Part shown: positions 55,342-63,921 of the stretch, one piece after another
Layout: each line of letters begins with the position of its first letter
Numbering within the stretch: the first letter of the stretch is position 1
Assembly: GCA_013360405.1 (NCBI GenBank)
Contig: JABWBR010000007.1
Location: 25,567-89,566 of the forward strand
DNA length: 64,000 nt
Reading direction: 5' to 3'
Origin: Saprospiraceae bacterium
GTDB lineage: Bacteria; Bacteroidota; Bacteroidia; Chitinophagales; Saprospiraceae
Position numbers and translations under genes: made by a program
Notes under the pieces: generated by a model
Databases searched by the model: none
Told to the model about the DNA's origin: nothing
What the model saw: only the letters and a program-made list of their open reading frames with translations

Positions 55342-58300
55342 CCATGACACACCGCTACCTACGACGTTTGTCCCAGTTGTTATGCTCGTTTCGACTCCGC
55401 TCAACGGGCGGCCACCGCACCCAGCCTACTGAGCCGGTCATTGAGCGGAGTCGAAATGACTGCCAGGGAATGCTCGTTTCGACTCCGCTCAACGATCGAC
55501 AAAGATCGCAAAGTCGCACAGTCGCACAGTCATTTCTCGCCCTTTCCCAGCGCCTTCTTTTGCTGTTAGTTGCCGCACTCTGCATTGTTTGCACCAGCGA
55601 ACACAACGACGACCAGGCCGGCAAAGGAGGCCCCGCTACTCCCGAAGATATGTGGGTAGACTCCGTCTTCCAACAGTTGACACCCGACGAACGCCTGGGG
55701 CAATTGTTTATGATCAGGGCGCACTCCGACAAAGGTGAAGACCACATCGCTAAAGTGGAGCAACTCCTCAAAACCTACCACGTCGGCGGATTGTGTTTCT
55801 TCCAGGGTACTCCCGACAAACAGGTCGCGCTTATCAACCGATATCAAAAGCTGGCGCCTAAAGTGCCGCTTGTCGTTAGCATCGACGGCGAATGGGGACT
55901 CGGCATGCGCATGAAAGCTACCACGGTGAGTTTCCCCCGCCAGCTTACCCTGGGCGCCATACAGGACGACCAGCTCATCTATGACATGGGCAAAGAAATT
56001 GCCCGCCAGATGCGCGCCGTAGGCGTACACGTCAATTTCGCACCGGTAGTAGACGTCAACAACAACGCCAACAACCCCGTGATCGGCAACCGCTCTTTTG
56101 GCGAAGACCCCGGCAACGTGGCCCGAAAAGGCGTGATGTATATGCGCGGCATGCAGGAACACCAGGTGATGGCCTGCGCCAAACACTTCCCCGGCCACGG
56201 CGATACCGACGTAGACTCGCACTTCGACCTGCCCGTGATCAACCATACCCGCGAGCGCCTCGACAGCATTGAGCTGTACCCGTTTCGCGAACTAATTAGC
56301 CAGGGCGTGGGCAGCGTGATGGTAGCCCACCTGCACGTGCCGGCATTCGACGACCGCGAAAACCGGCCCACCACGCTTTCTGAACCCACCATCGCCAAAT
56401 TGCTAAAAGAAGAAATGGGCTACAAAGGCCTGGTACTCACCGACGCACTCGAAATGAAAGGCGTAGCCAAACACTTCGAAAGCGGCGAAGTTGAAGCCGA
56501 GGCGCTGGTAGCCGGCGTGGATATGCTGCTGCTGCCGGGCGACGTGGGCACGGCCATCCAAACCATAAAAGCCTACGTCAAAGACGGCAAACTCGAACAG
56601 GAATACCTCGATTCGCGGGTAAAAAAGATCCTGCGCGCCAAATACCGACTGGGACTCACCTCGTTTACCCCGCTGGCCACCGAAGGACTGGCCAAAAAAC
56701 TCAACAGTTCGGAAGCCAAAGCCCTCAAACAAAAACTCTACGAAAACGCGCTCACGCTGGTGCGCAACGAGGGCAATTTACTGCCATTCGAATCTACTGC
56801 CAAACTCAAACTCGCCACCCTCGGCATCGGCGCCACCGAAAAAACGAAATTCCAACAGCGCCTCGACGATTTTGGTAAGTTCAAGCATTTTCTGGCCACC
56901 AAAGACGTCAACGCCGAAGAAAAAGCCAAGCTGCTCAAAGACCTCAGCGCCTACAATACCGTCGTGGTGAGCCTACACGATATGAATATGATGGCCTCCA
57001 AAGATTTTGGCATCTCCGATAGCGCCCGCGAACTCATTCAATCGCTAAGCCGCGAAACCCGGGTGATATTGGTGGTCTTCGGCAGTCCTTACAGCCTCCG
57101 TTTTTTTGAAAACCAGGACTGGGTACTCGAAGCCTACGAAGACGACGCAATGATGCACGACGTGGCTGCACAGGCGCTTTTTGGCGCCGTAGCCGCCCGC
57201 GGGCTGCTGCCCGTGACGGCCTCGCCCAAATTCCCGTATCGCAGCGGCATTACCACCAAAAAAACCTTCCGCCTGGGATATTCCCTGCCCGAAAACGTAG
57301 GCCTCAGCGCCGATTCGCTCAAAAAAATCGACATGCTGGCCCAATACGCCATCAACGACAAAGCCACGCCGGGTTGCGTAGTGCTGGTGGCCAAATCGGG
57401 TAGCATCGTCTACCAAAAAGCATTTGGGCACCATACCTACGAGCGCAAACGCGAAGTGCGCACCGACGACGTATACGACTTGGCTTCGGTAACCAAAATC
57501 GCCGCTACAACCCTGGCCGTCATGAAACTCTACGACGACGGCGTTATCGACCTATACCAGCCCATCAGTTGCTATTTGCCCGAACTGGAAGGCAGCAACA
57601 AAGCCGATATTATGCTGCTGGAAATCCTGCTGCATCGCGCCGCCCTGCCGGGCTGGATTCCCTTTTACCGCAAAACCCTTACCAAAGCCACCAAAAAAGA
57701 ACCATCCAAGCCTATCTACGACAACTACTACTGCGCCAATGCGTACGACGAATACGCCGTGCCGGTAGCCCGCCACATGTACTTGCGCAACGACTATTCC
57801 GACACCATCTGGCAGCAGATCATCAAAGCCGAGTTGTTGCCTTCAAAAGCCTATAAATACAGCGACCTGGGGTTTTATTTGCTTGCGCGAATGGTAGAGC
57901 GCCTCACAGGCCGGCCGCTCGACCAATACGTGCAGGAAGAATTTTACACCCCCATGGAGCTTTCTACGGCTACCTATAACCCTTGGCAAAAGCTGCCCTT
58001 AGAGGGCATCGTACCCAGCGAAGAAGACCGCTACTTCCGCCACCAGCGCCTGCAGGGCTATGTGCACGATATGGGCGCCGCCATGCTCGGCGGCGTAAGC
58101 GGCCACGCGGGATTATTCTCCAATGCCAAAGACCTGGCCGTTATCATGCAAATGCTGCTGCAAAAAGGTTACTACAACGGCCAACAATACCTGCGCCCCG
58201 AAACCGTAGAACTTTTCACCTCGCGGCCTTCCGGCATCACCCGCCGCGGTCTCGGCTTCGACATGTGCCATCCCGACCCCGAGCGGGCCCGCAACTTCTC

Positions 58301-58550
58301 GCGCAAAGCCTCCACCGATACATTTGGCCACGTAGGTTTCACCGGCGTCTGCGCCTGGGCCGACCCTGCCACCGACATGGTATTCGTCTTCCTGGCCAAC
58401 CGCACCTATCCCTCAATGCGCAACTACCGCCTCAACAAGCTGGGCATCCGCAAACGCATGCAAAGCGCGGTGTACGACGCGATGCCCAATGCAGGCCTCG
58501 CTACGCATTCGGCGACAACTTCGGCAAAACGACTGGCGACGGGGAAATAA
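55338..58550 (+). CDS. Glycoside hydrolase family 3 domain fused to a beta-lactamase-type serine hydrolase
   Basis: The 1070-aa product has an odd N-terminus (residues 1-75) containing a translated intergenic repeat, then a hydrophobic stretch (RLLLLLVAALCIVC) that looks like a lipoprotein signal. Residues about 105-520 are GH3 with KHFPGHGDTDVDSH (catalytic His/Asp, near 280) and VLTDALEMKG (nucleophile Asp, near 367), as in beta-N-acetylglucosaminidases. Residues about 650-1050 are a class C beta-lactamase-like hydrolase with ASVTK (Ser near 717), YSDLGFY and HVGFTG. Both halves act on cell-wall or related glycopeptides. GH3-lactamase fusions occur in Bacteroidota. The start overlaps the upstream stop; an ATG at 55344 is an alternative. 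Confidence 0.9.
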   Translation: MTMTHRYLRRLSQLLCSFRLRSTGGHRTQPTEPVIERSRNDCQGMLVSTPLNDRQRSQSRTVAQSFLALSQRLLLLLVAALCIVCTSEHNDDQAGKGGPATPEDMWVDSVFQQLTPDERLGQLFMIRAHSDKGEDHIAKVEQLLKTYHVGGLCFFQGTPDKQVALINRYQKLAPKVPLVVSIDGEWGLGMRMKATTVSFPRQLTLGAIQDDQLIYDMGKEIARQMRAVGVHVNFAPVVDVNNNANNPVIGNRSFGEDPGNVARKGVMYMRGMQEHQVMACAKHFPGHGDTDVDSHFDLPVINHTRERLDSIELYPFRELISQGVGSVMVAHLHVPAFDDRENRPTTLSEPTIAKLLKEEMGYKGLVLTDALEMKGVAKHFESGEVEAEALVAGVDMLLLPGDVGTAIQTIKAYVKDGKLEQEYLDSRVKKILRAKYRLGLTSFTPLATEGLAKKLNSSEAKALKQKLYENALTLVRNEGNLLPFESTAKLKLATLGIGATEKTKFQQRLDDFGKFKHFLATKDVNAEEKAKLLKDLSAYNTVVVSLHDMNMMASKDFGISDSARELIQSLSRETRVILVVFGSPYSLRFFENQDWVLEAYEDDAMMHDVAAQALFGAVAARGLLPVTASPKFPYRSGITTKKTFRLGYSLPENVGLSADSLKKIDMLAQYAINDKATPGCVVLVAKSGSIVYQKAFGHHTYERKREVRTDDVYDLASVTKIAATTLAVMKLYDDGVIDLYQPISCYLPELEGSNKADIMLLEILLHRAALPGWIPFYRKTLTKATKKEPSKPIYDNYYCANAYDEYAVPVARHMYLRNDYSDTIWQQIIKAELLPSKAYKYSDLGFYLLARMVERLTGRPLDQYVQEEFYTPMELSTATYNPWQKLPLEGIVPSEEDRYFRHQRLQGYVHDMGAAMLGGVSGHAGLFSNAKDLAVIMQMLLQKGYYNGQQYLRPETVELFTSRPSGITRRGLGFDMCHPDPERARNFSRKASTDTFGHVGFTGVCAWADPATDMVFVFLANRTYPSMRNYRLNKLGIRKRMQSAVYDAMPNAGLATHSATTSAKRLATGK
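55382..55494 (+). repeat. Repeat element inside the 5' coding region of the GH3/beta-lactamase gene
   Basis: A 25-nt unit (TTTCGACTCCGCTCAACG core) occurs twice in direct orientation (55382-55406 and 55470-55494) and once inverted between them (CATTGAGCGGAGTCGAAATG, 55439-55458). It is the kind of element seen in intergenic regions of Bacteroidota, here in frame before the signal peptide. Short AGTCGCAC-type units follow at about 55512-55530. Confidence 0.88.
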
Positions 58551-58617
58551 GAGGGAGAGGGGGCGACTTGGCGAGGGGGAGATTATTGCAACTTTGTGAC
58601 TTGGCGACTTTGCGAAA

Positions 58618-58658
58618 GAGGTGACATCTTCGCGAGGCACGAGCGAAGGTGTCACCTC
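58618..58658. repeat. Strong hairpin after the GH3/beta-lactamase gene
   Basis: GAGGTGACATCTTCGC (58618-58633) and GCGAAGGTGTCACCTC (58643-58658) are reverse complements with one mismatch and a loop of about 9 nt. It is preceded by GGCGACTTGGCG-type units (58562-58612). No T-run follows, so it is a possible but not typical terminator. Confidence 0.75.
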
Positions 58659-58672
58659 GCCCGGTCATTGTA

Positions 58673-58706
58673 AGCCCCAGCGGGGCGTGCTATTGGTAGA
58701 AAAAAC
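58673..58706. repeat. Left copy of an inverted repeat flanking the SH3-like gene
   Basis: The 34-nt segment contains AGCCCCAGCGGGGC then GGTAGAAAAAAC. Its reverse complement recurs at 59808-59841 with 30 of 34 identical positions. The two copies lie on either side of one AT-rich gene. Confidence 0.8.
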
Positions 58707-58735
58707 ATGGGTGGAACCGAGAGCTCTAAATAAAT

Positions 58736-59569
58736 TTATTTTTTTATTCCCAAAAAATATATCACTCCGGCAATTATTATAGATGATAAAACTTGTAGTA
58801 CGCTTTTTAAAATTTCAAAAAAATAGACTGACTCCTTTTCATTTGCAACTTTCTTTTTTGCGCGAATTTTTAAATATAAAGAAATAAGAATTATTGACAT
58901 AAACAAGTAAAGATATAATGTTCCATACGGAAGCCACGATTTTATTACAAAACTGCCTTCTCTTGTAGTCGTTGAAAAAATATTAGGTCTTCTTTTTAAC
59001 CAATTTGTTTCTTCCTTGTTCAAAGGAAAATTGATTAAATGATTCGTTGATATATATACATCTTTGCTAAAGAGATACCAGGCTTCAGAAGGGGATAAAT
59101 AATGGCTTTCTAAAAAGCAACCCTTGATTAATTCTCCCATGATTGTTCCATTTGCACGGCTTCGGATATTTTCAGTTTGAACGATGGTTAGTAAATTATC
59201 CTGGGATAGTGTGCTTTTTGCCCATATCCAACCATAAATATAACCTTTTATTATAGGGGTATTCAATTCATTATTTGAAAATACACGTGTACCTTGATGT
59301 AGAGTTCCAATAATATTATTTTTTTCATCAAAGATATTAATACTGTCTTTTACCACATAAATATTTGATGGTTTATTGGGAATAAGCTCTTCTGACCAAT
59401 ATTTTTTTTCTGTTATGATGCGAAAATCGTTACTTGTAAATACCGACAAAGTAATAAGGGTCAATATAATAAGTGGCGTATATTCATTTGCGACAACCCG
59501 TCTAATGATATGAGTAACAATACCTTCTTTAATAGGTTGCTGGTCCGAGGTGGTTTCTTGTTTTGGCAT
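58736..59569 (-). CDS. AT-rich membrane protein with two bacterial SH3-like domains
   Basis: The 277-aa protein is anchored by a helix near residues 31-48 and by two C-terminal helices (about 216-235 and 252-273). Between them are two strand-rich modules that match SH3b patterns: SNIYVVKDSINIFDEKNNII then GTLHQGTRVFS, and TENIRSRANGTIMGELIKG. SH3b modules bind peptides or cell-wall ligands, so a binding or sensing role is likely. It is clearly more AT-rich than its neighbours and sits between inverted repeats, suggesting acquisition. Confidence 0.7.
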   Translation of the reverse strand: MPKQETTSDQQPIKEGIVTHIIRRVVANEYTPLIILTLITLSVFTSNDFRIITEKKYWSEELIPNKPSNIYVVKDSINIFDEKNNIIGTLHQGTRVFSNNELNTPIIKGYIYGWIWAKSTLSQDNLLTIVQTENIRSRANGTIMGELIKGCFLESHYLSPSEAWYLFSKDVYISTNHLINFPLNKEETNWLKRRPNIFSTTTREGSFVIKSWLPYGTLYLYLFMSIILISLYLKIRAKKKVANEKESVYFFEILKSVLQVLSSIIIAGVIYFLGIKK

Positions 59570-59972
59570 ATATAAGGGAGTTTATCGGTAGAAAGAAAAA
59601 ATCAGGATGATTCACAATGTCAAATTTAATATATACTTCAGAAAACAATCCCTCATTTCCGAAATAAAGTTGGCTATGACGAGACAAAAGCAAGGAACGC
59701 GATTAATCGAGACTAAGACTGTGCGCGGTACAAATGATGCGTGCACCAGCGGAGCAAAATATATCCCTGGTCATATTTCGCTCCTCCGGAGCTGTTTGAT
59801 TCAGTTTGTTTTTTCTACCGATATTGCGCCCCGCTGGGGCTAGCACTGTTCGTAAAGTCCCAAAGTCCTACTTTCGCCCCCTTCGCCCCCTCCCCCCCTC
59901 GCCAAGTCTCCCCCTCCCCAAGTCTCAAAAAATTTCCCTACCTTTGCGCCTTCAATTAAAACAATCGCATAC
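59570..59972. other. Gap with repeat element before ugd
   Basis: No gene is seen in these 403 bp. It holds a hairpin at about 59749-59790 (AGCGGAGCAAAATAT paired with ATATTTCGCTCC), the right inverted-repeat copy at 59808-59841, and a pyrimidine-rich CCCCTCGCCAAGTCTC-type stretch (59877-59926). A TACCTTTG box (59939-59946) is suitably placed for ugd but lacks a TTTG partner at 19 nt. Confidence 0.6.
59808..59841. repeat. Right copy of the inverted repeat flanking the SH3-like gene
   Basis: Contains GTTTTTTCTACC then GCGCCCCGCTGGGGCT, reverse complement (30 of 34) of 58673-58706. The longer sequence to its left (59700-59807) has no counterpart at the left copy. Confidence 0.8.
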
Positions 59973-61289
59973 ATGAACATAGCTGTTGTAGGAACAGGCT
60001 ACGTGGGGTTGGTCACCGGAACATGTTTTGCTGAAACCGGCAACCACGTCATCTGTGTAGACATTGACGCCAACAAAGTAGCGCGCATGAAACGGGGCGA
60101 AATTCCCATCTACGAGCCAGGCCTTGATCTTTTGTTTGAACGAAATACCCGCCAGGGCCGGCTGCATTTCACTACCAATCTGGCCGAGGCCGTAGCAGCT
60201 TCTGAAATCATCTTCCTGGCCCTGCCAACTCCGCCCGGCGAAGACGGCTCAGCGGATTTATCTTATGTGCTGGGGGTAGCCGAACAACTATCCCGGCTTA
60301 TCACCGACTACAAGGTTGTTATCGATAAAAGTACCGTGCCCGTGGGCACTGCCGACAAAGTGCACGCCGTGATTGCAAAAGGCGTGAGCCCCGACTTATT
60401 CGACGTAGTCTCAAACCCCGAATTCCTGCGCGAAGGCGTAGCGGTGGAGGATTTCATGAAACCCGACCGCGTGGTGATCGGCACCCAATCGGAGCGCGCG
60501 AAAAAAGTGATGCGCCAGCTTTACGAGCCATTTGTGCGGCAGGGCAATCCCATCATCTTCATGGACGAGCACTCGGCGGAGCTCACCAAATACGCCGCCA
60601 ATTCGTATCTGGCCACGCGTATTACCTTTATGAACGAAATCGCCAACCTGTGCGAAATACTCGGCGCCAACGTGGATATGGTGCGCATGGGCATGGGCAG
60701 CGATAGCCGCATCGGCAAGCGCTTTCTTTTCCCCGGCGTGGGCTACGGCGGCAGTTGCTTCCCCAAAGACGTGCAGGCACTGGCCAGGATGGCCGAAGAC
60801 GCCCATTATGACTTCAAGATACTTAGTTCGGTAATGACCGTTAATACCCGCCAGCGCTTAGTGTTGGCTGATAAAATAAAGTCGTATTTTAACAATAACC
60901 TGCAGGGCAAAACCATCGCGGTGTGGGGCCTCGCCTTCAAACCCAATACCGACGACATCCGCGAAGCGCCCGCGTTGTATATCATCGATGAACTACTGGC
61001 TGCCGGCGCTACCGTCAAAGCCTACGACCCCGAAGCCATGCCCAACGTAAAAGCCCGCTACGGCGATAGCATCCAACTGACCGCCGACCAGTACGAAACC
61101 CTCATCGGCGCCGACGCCCTGGCTATCGTCACCGAATGGAGCCTCTTCCGCACGCCCAGTTTTCAGGTCATGAAAGAACTCATGAAGGGCAAAGCCATCT
61201 TCGACGGCCGCAACCTCTATGACCTGGATGTGATGGAGGAACAGGGGTTTTATTATGAGAGTATTGGGAGGGAGACGGTGATTGGCTGA
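59973..61289 (+). CDS. ugd: UDP-glucose 6-dehydrogenase family (UDP-sugar dehydrogenase)
   Basis: The 438-aa protein has the N-terminal NAD motif VGTGYVGLVTG (residues 6-16), DKSTVPVGTADKV, NPEFLREGVAVEDF with the UDP-sugar-binding loop, GGSCFPKDV with the catalytic Cys (about 262), and the C-terminal AFKPNTDDIREAP. It oxidises UDP-glucose to UDP-glucuronate for surface polysaccharides. Single-gene unit here; it could serve the glycan genes at 28-33 kb. Confidence 0.95.
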   Translation: MNIAVVGTGYVGLVTGTCFAETGNHVICVDIDANKVARMKRGEIPIYEPGLDLLFERNTRQGRLHFTTNLAEAVAASEIIFLALPTPPGEDGSADLSYVLGVAEQLSRLITDYKVVIDKSTVPVGTADKVHAVIAKGVSPDLFDVVSNPEFLREGVAVEDFMKPDRVVIGTQSERAKKVMRQLYEPFVRQGNPIIFMDEHSAELTKYAANSYLATRITFMNEIANLCEILGANVDMVRMGMGSDSRIGKRFLFPGVGYGGSCFPKDVQALARMAEDAHYDFKILSSVMTVNTRQRLVLADKIKSYFNNNLQGKTIAVWGLAFKPNTDDIREAPALYIIDELLAAGATVKAYDPEAMPNVKARYGDSIQLTADQYETLIGADALAIVTEWSLFRTPSFQVMKELMKGKAIFDGRNLYDLDVMEEQGFYYESIGRETVIG

Positions 61290-61300
61290 TGTTGGATGTT

Positions 61301-61340
61301 GTCGGTTATTACCAAACCGACAACCGACAACCGACAACAA
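61301..61340. repeat. GTTGTCGGTT inverted/tandem element after ugd
   Basis: GTTGTCGGTT (from 61299) is followed after a short loop by ACCGACA units repeated three times (61317-61338). The same GTTGTCGG motif occurs at 38341, and CCGACAAC near 62393. It may act as a terminator between ugd and the convergent gene. Confidence 0.7.
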
Positions 61341-61398
61341 TTTTGCCACGCGTCACCTTGTCACCACCGTGGGTGCTCTGTGGCCGTCACCACCTGAG

Positions 61399-61665
61399 TT
61401 ATTCCCTGGCCGTCACCTCCTCCGCCAACTTCCCAGCCGGCACCTGCTCAATAGCACCCAGGAAGACTTCCCCGGCATGATCAGTAAACTGTTGTATGCG
61501 AACCCAGGTACCGGGAATAAAGAACTCGTACTCATCGTCTTCAGAAAGATTATTATCGCCAAGGATGAACACATTTGCCGCCACATTGCTTGGCATGGCC
61601 TGAACAGGCGCCCAGGCGCCGAACCAGTGGTCTTCCGATAGTACTTTGACATATATTTGGGCCAT
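61399..61665 (-). CDS. Small hypothetical protein, possible partner of the preceding gene
   Basis: From the ATG at 61665 the product is 88 aa (MAQIYVKVLSEDHWFGAWAP, GTWVRIQQFTD). It has no signal or transmembrane segment. It lies 13 bp after the 173-aa gene on the same strand. A small soluble protein directly after an exported-looking one fits a toxin/immunity order, but no family is recognised. Confidence 0.55.
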   Translation of the reverse strand: MAQIYVKVLSEDHWFGAWAPVQAMPSNVAANVFILGDNNLSEDDEYEFFIPGTWVRIQQFTDHAGEVFLGAIEQVPAGKLAEEVTARE

Positions 61666-61678
61666 GACGGGTGTGGAT

Positions 61679-62200
61679 TTAGAATTTAAAGTCGGCAGGG
61701 GCAATCTGCCATATTATGCAATTTACGAAGTCAAAAATCACAGAGGAGCCATCGGGATGGATAATGCGGGTAAAATGGCTACCGCTCGGATGAATATACG
61801 TGTTTCTTATCCCCACATCAAGCGTTTGCCTGATCTTCTCCACGGTGAATCCTCTTTGTGTAAACTGATTTATCCACTTATTTAGTTTCTTTAAACCCAA
61901 TAATTTGAGTTTGCTACATGGATCGTTGGGGTCATTGTTAAACTCCAGCCCACTGTTGTATAAAAGTGTGATTTCTTGAATTTGGTCTGATGATAAAGGA
62001 AAAGGGGGAGTTTCTGTTCTTAAAAGAAAATCTTCAATAGAATAATCGAGTGATTCCCAATCGCTTATCATCTCTTTGTTTGGCCATGGCGTAATTCTCT
62101 GTGCCGAATCGACATAATGCCAAGTAAGTAATGCCATTGCAAAAAATAACAGACAGGCAGAGATAGAAACGCTTATGTTTCTATTTGTAATAGTTTTCAT
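61679..62200 (-). CDS. Hypothetical protein with N-terminal signal-anchor
   Basis: From the ATG at 62200 the protein is 173 aa with one hydrophobic helix (about residues 10-27) and a soluble remainder. The C-terminal end (YIHPSGSHFTRIIHPDGSS, DFVNCIIWQIAPADF) has the HPDGS, Ser and terminal aromatic pattern seen in some toxin domains of polymorphic systems, but the likeness is weak. The following small gene may encode its partner. Function unknown. Confidence 0.6.
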   Translation of the reverse strand: MKTITNRNISVSISACLLFFAMALLTWHYVDSAQRITPWPNKEMISDWESLDYSIEDFLLRTETPPFPLSSDQIQEITLLYNSGLEFNNDPNDPCSKLKLLGLKKLNKWINQFTQRGFTVEKIRQTLDVGIRNTYIHPSGSHFTRIIHPDGSSVIFDFVNCIIWQIAPADFKF

Positions 62201-62899
62201 TTGAAAATGGGTTAATGGTGATTCGAATGTTGTGCAAATATACATACATAATTGCCGGGTGTCAAGTTTCCAAATGCTCGAATTGCGAAGTATCGGTGCC
62301 TTAAGCGCTGAGCCACGTTGTCTGAATCGCGGATTATGCGGATAGGTAAGGATGTTTGATGCTGGATGCTGGATGTTTGATTATTGTTGAAACCGACAAC
62401 AACTTTGATTTTGTAACCTTTTTCAAAATTATACGTAAAACAACATACGAAGGCAATCGAACACCCGGACCCGGATAATTTTACCCAACATATTGCTTTT
62501 GAGAAAAAAACAGCTTATTTTTGTAAACGTCTATATCCAACTATTAGGTTGAGATGATGTAATGACGAGCAATTCCTGCAATGGGGATTGGCATACTGTT
62601 CGCATGAAACAAAAGAATAACATCCGTATATTCAAAAAGAAAGGACGGTTAAACGGCAAATGTTTCTAACATTGACTATTGAGCCTGGTTATCTAAGAGC
62701 AAAGACGAGCTAAGCTACATCTAGAAGAAATTATTGCTGCACACGCTGCAAAAAGATCCGAAGCATTCCAAAAGCGTAATCTTGCGCAGGGGCATGAAGT
62801 CTGAAGTCGGGCGCATGCTGAGGAGGTAATTCTTATTTCTTGATGTAAATACACCGCATCTGTAGGTATTTATTTTGTAAAATATAAGCCATACATACG
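62201..62899. other. Non-coding gap before cas6
   Basis: No supported gene in about 700 bp. It carries GGATGCTGGATG and CCGACAAC repeat fragments (62352-62400), a possible plus-strand promoter (TTG at 62493-62495, then TATTTTTG at 62516-62523), and short coding-like pieces (for example codons for AAHAAKRSEAFQKRNLA around 62740-62790) interrupted by stops, perhaps remnants of a lost gene. No CRISPR repeats are seen. Confidence 0.5.
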
Positions 62900-63634
62900 A
62901 TGAGAACAATAAAATACCTGGTCATACAATTCAAAAACGAAATCGGCTTTCAGGAACTGCGCAAATTCCGGGGCGCGGTCGTTGAGGCGGCGGGTCGGGA
63001 GCACGTGTTGTTTCACAACCACGAGGAAGACAAATTCCGGTACAGCTATCCGCTCATCCAATACAAGCGCATAGACGGCAAGGCTGCGTTGGTATGCCTG
63101 GAGGAAGGCATCCACGAGGTGCACGCCTTTTTTCAGGGCAAGGCGCAGGTCTTGAACCTGGACGGGCGCGTCATCACGCCCGCAGTAGAGCGCCTGACCA
63201 TGCGGGAAATCACCATGAGCGTAGGCGACGACAAACACGCTTACCGCATAAGCAACTGGCTGGCCCTCAACCAGGAACACTACCGCGAATGGCAGCGCAT
63301 GCCCAATGAGTCCGAGAGCCGCCGCTTTCTGATGACCATCCTGCGCGGCAACCTGCTCTCTATGGCCAAAGGCCTGGGCTGGCGCATTGATCGCGAGGTA
63401 ATCGTTGACCTGCACCATATAGGCCTCAGTCGACCCACCCGCTTCAAAGAACAAACGCTGGCTTCTTTTGACGCCGGCTTCTATTCCAATATCCGGCTGC
63501 CCCAACACCTCGGCCTGGGCAAGGGGGCGGCGCTGGGGTATGGGATGGTGGGGCCCGACAAACAAGCCGCCCCGCCCACACGGGCGATTGCAGCAGAAGA
63601 ACAAAGCGAGATGCCCGGGGAAACGGGGGTTTAA
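62900..63634 (+). CDS. cas6: CRISPR-associated endoribonuclease Cas6, Bacteroidota type
   Basis: The 244-aa protein resembles Bacteroidota Cas6 proteins: EIGFQELRKFRGAVVEAAGR, then HVLFHNHEEDKFRYSYPLIQ, a LNLDGRVITPAVERL region, and a C-terminal glycine-rich loop (HLGLGKGAALGYGMV) typical of RAMP-fold Cas6. It processes precursor CRISPR RNA into guides. The next gene is cmr1-like, so it should serve a type III-B locus continuing past the right edge. The last 20 residues are an extra low-complexity tail. Confidence 0.85.
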   Translation: MRTIKYLVIQFKNEIGFQELRKFRGAVVEAAGREHVLFHNHEEDKFRYSYPLIQYKRIDGKAALVCLEEGIHEVHAFFQGKAQVLNLDGRVITPAVERLTMREITMSVGDDKHAYRISNWLALNQEHYREWQRMPNESESRRFLMTILRGNLLSMAKGLGWRIDREVIVDLHHIGLSRPTRFKEQTLASFDAGFYSNIRLPQHLGLGKGAALGYGMVGPDKQAAPPTRAIAAEEQSEMPGETGV

Positions 63635-63663
63635 CAATTTTGTATAACTGAAAATATTTGATA

Positions 63664-63921
63664 ATGAAGACGATAATGTTTACGTGTGAAGTGATCACAC
63701 CCATGTTTTTAGCCGGCGCCGACGGCAGCACCCCGGAGTTGCGCCCGGCATCTATCAAAGGGGCTATGCGGTTTTGGTGGCGGGCGATGAATGGGGGGCT
63801 GGTGAGGAAAGACGAGCAAGGTAGATGGGATTACTCTGAGTTGAAAAAGCGCGAGAGTGAGATCTTTGGGGGAACATCACAAAGAAGTTCGTTTAGCATA
63901 GATGTAGGCTGTTCAGTTTGA
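63664..63921 (+). pseudogene. cmr1: Type III-B Cmr1, cut short after 85 codons
   Basis: From the ATG at 63664 the product reads MKTIMFTCEVITPMFLAGAD, ELRPASIKGAMRFWWRAMNG and ESEIFGGTSQRSSFSIDV, a clear match to the start of Cmr1 (type III-B effector subunit). The frame then gives GCSV and a stop. Cmr1 is normally 300 aa or more, so the gene is broken or interrupted. Starting near 63906 the sequence looks unrelated, suggesting an insertion whose body lies outside the window. The rest of the effector genes would be to the right. Confidence 0.75.

Noticed and set aside
62201..62899. Possible CRISPR array or leader before cas6
   Set aside because: No regularly spaced direct repeats of 25-40 nt are present.
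62870..63637. 255-aa minus-strand ORF over cas6
   Set aside because: The plus strand gives a clear Cas6; the antisense frame shows no domain.
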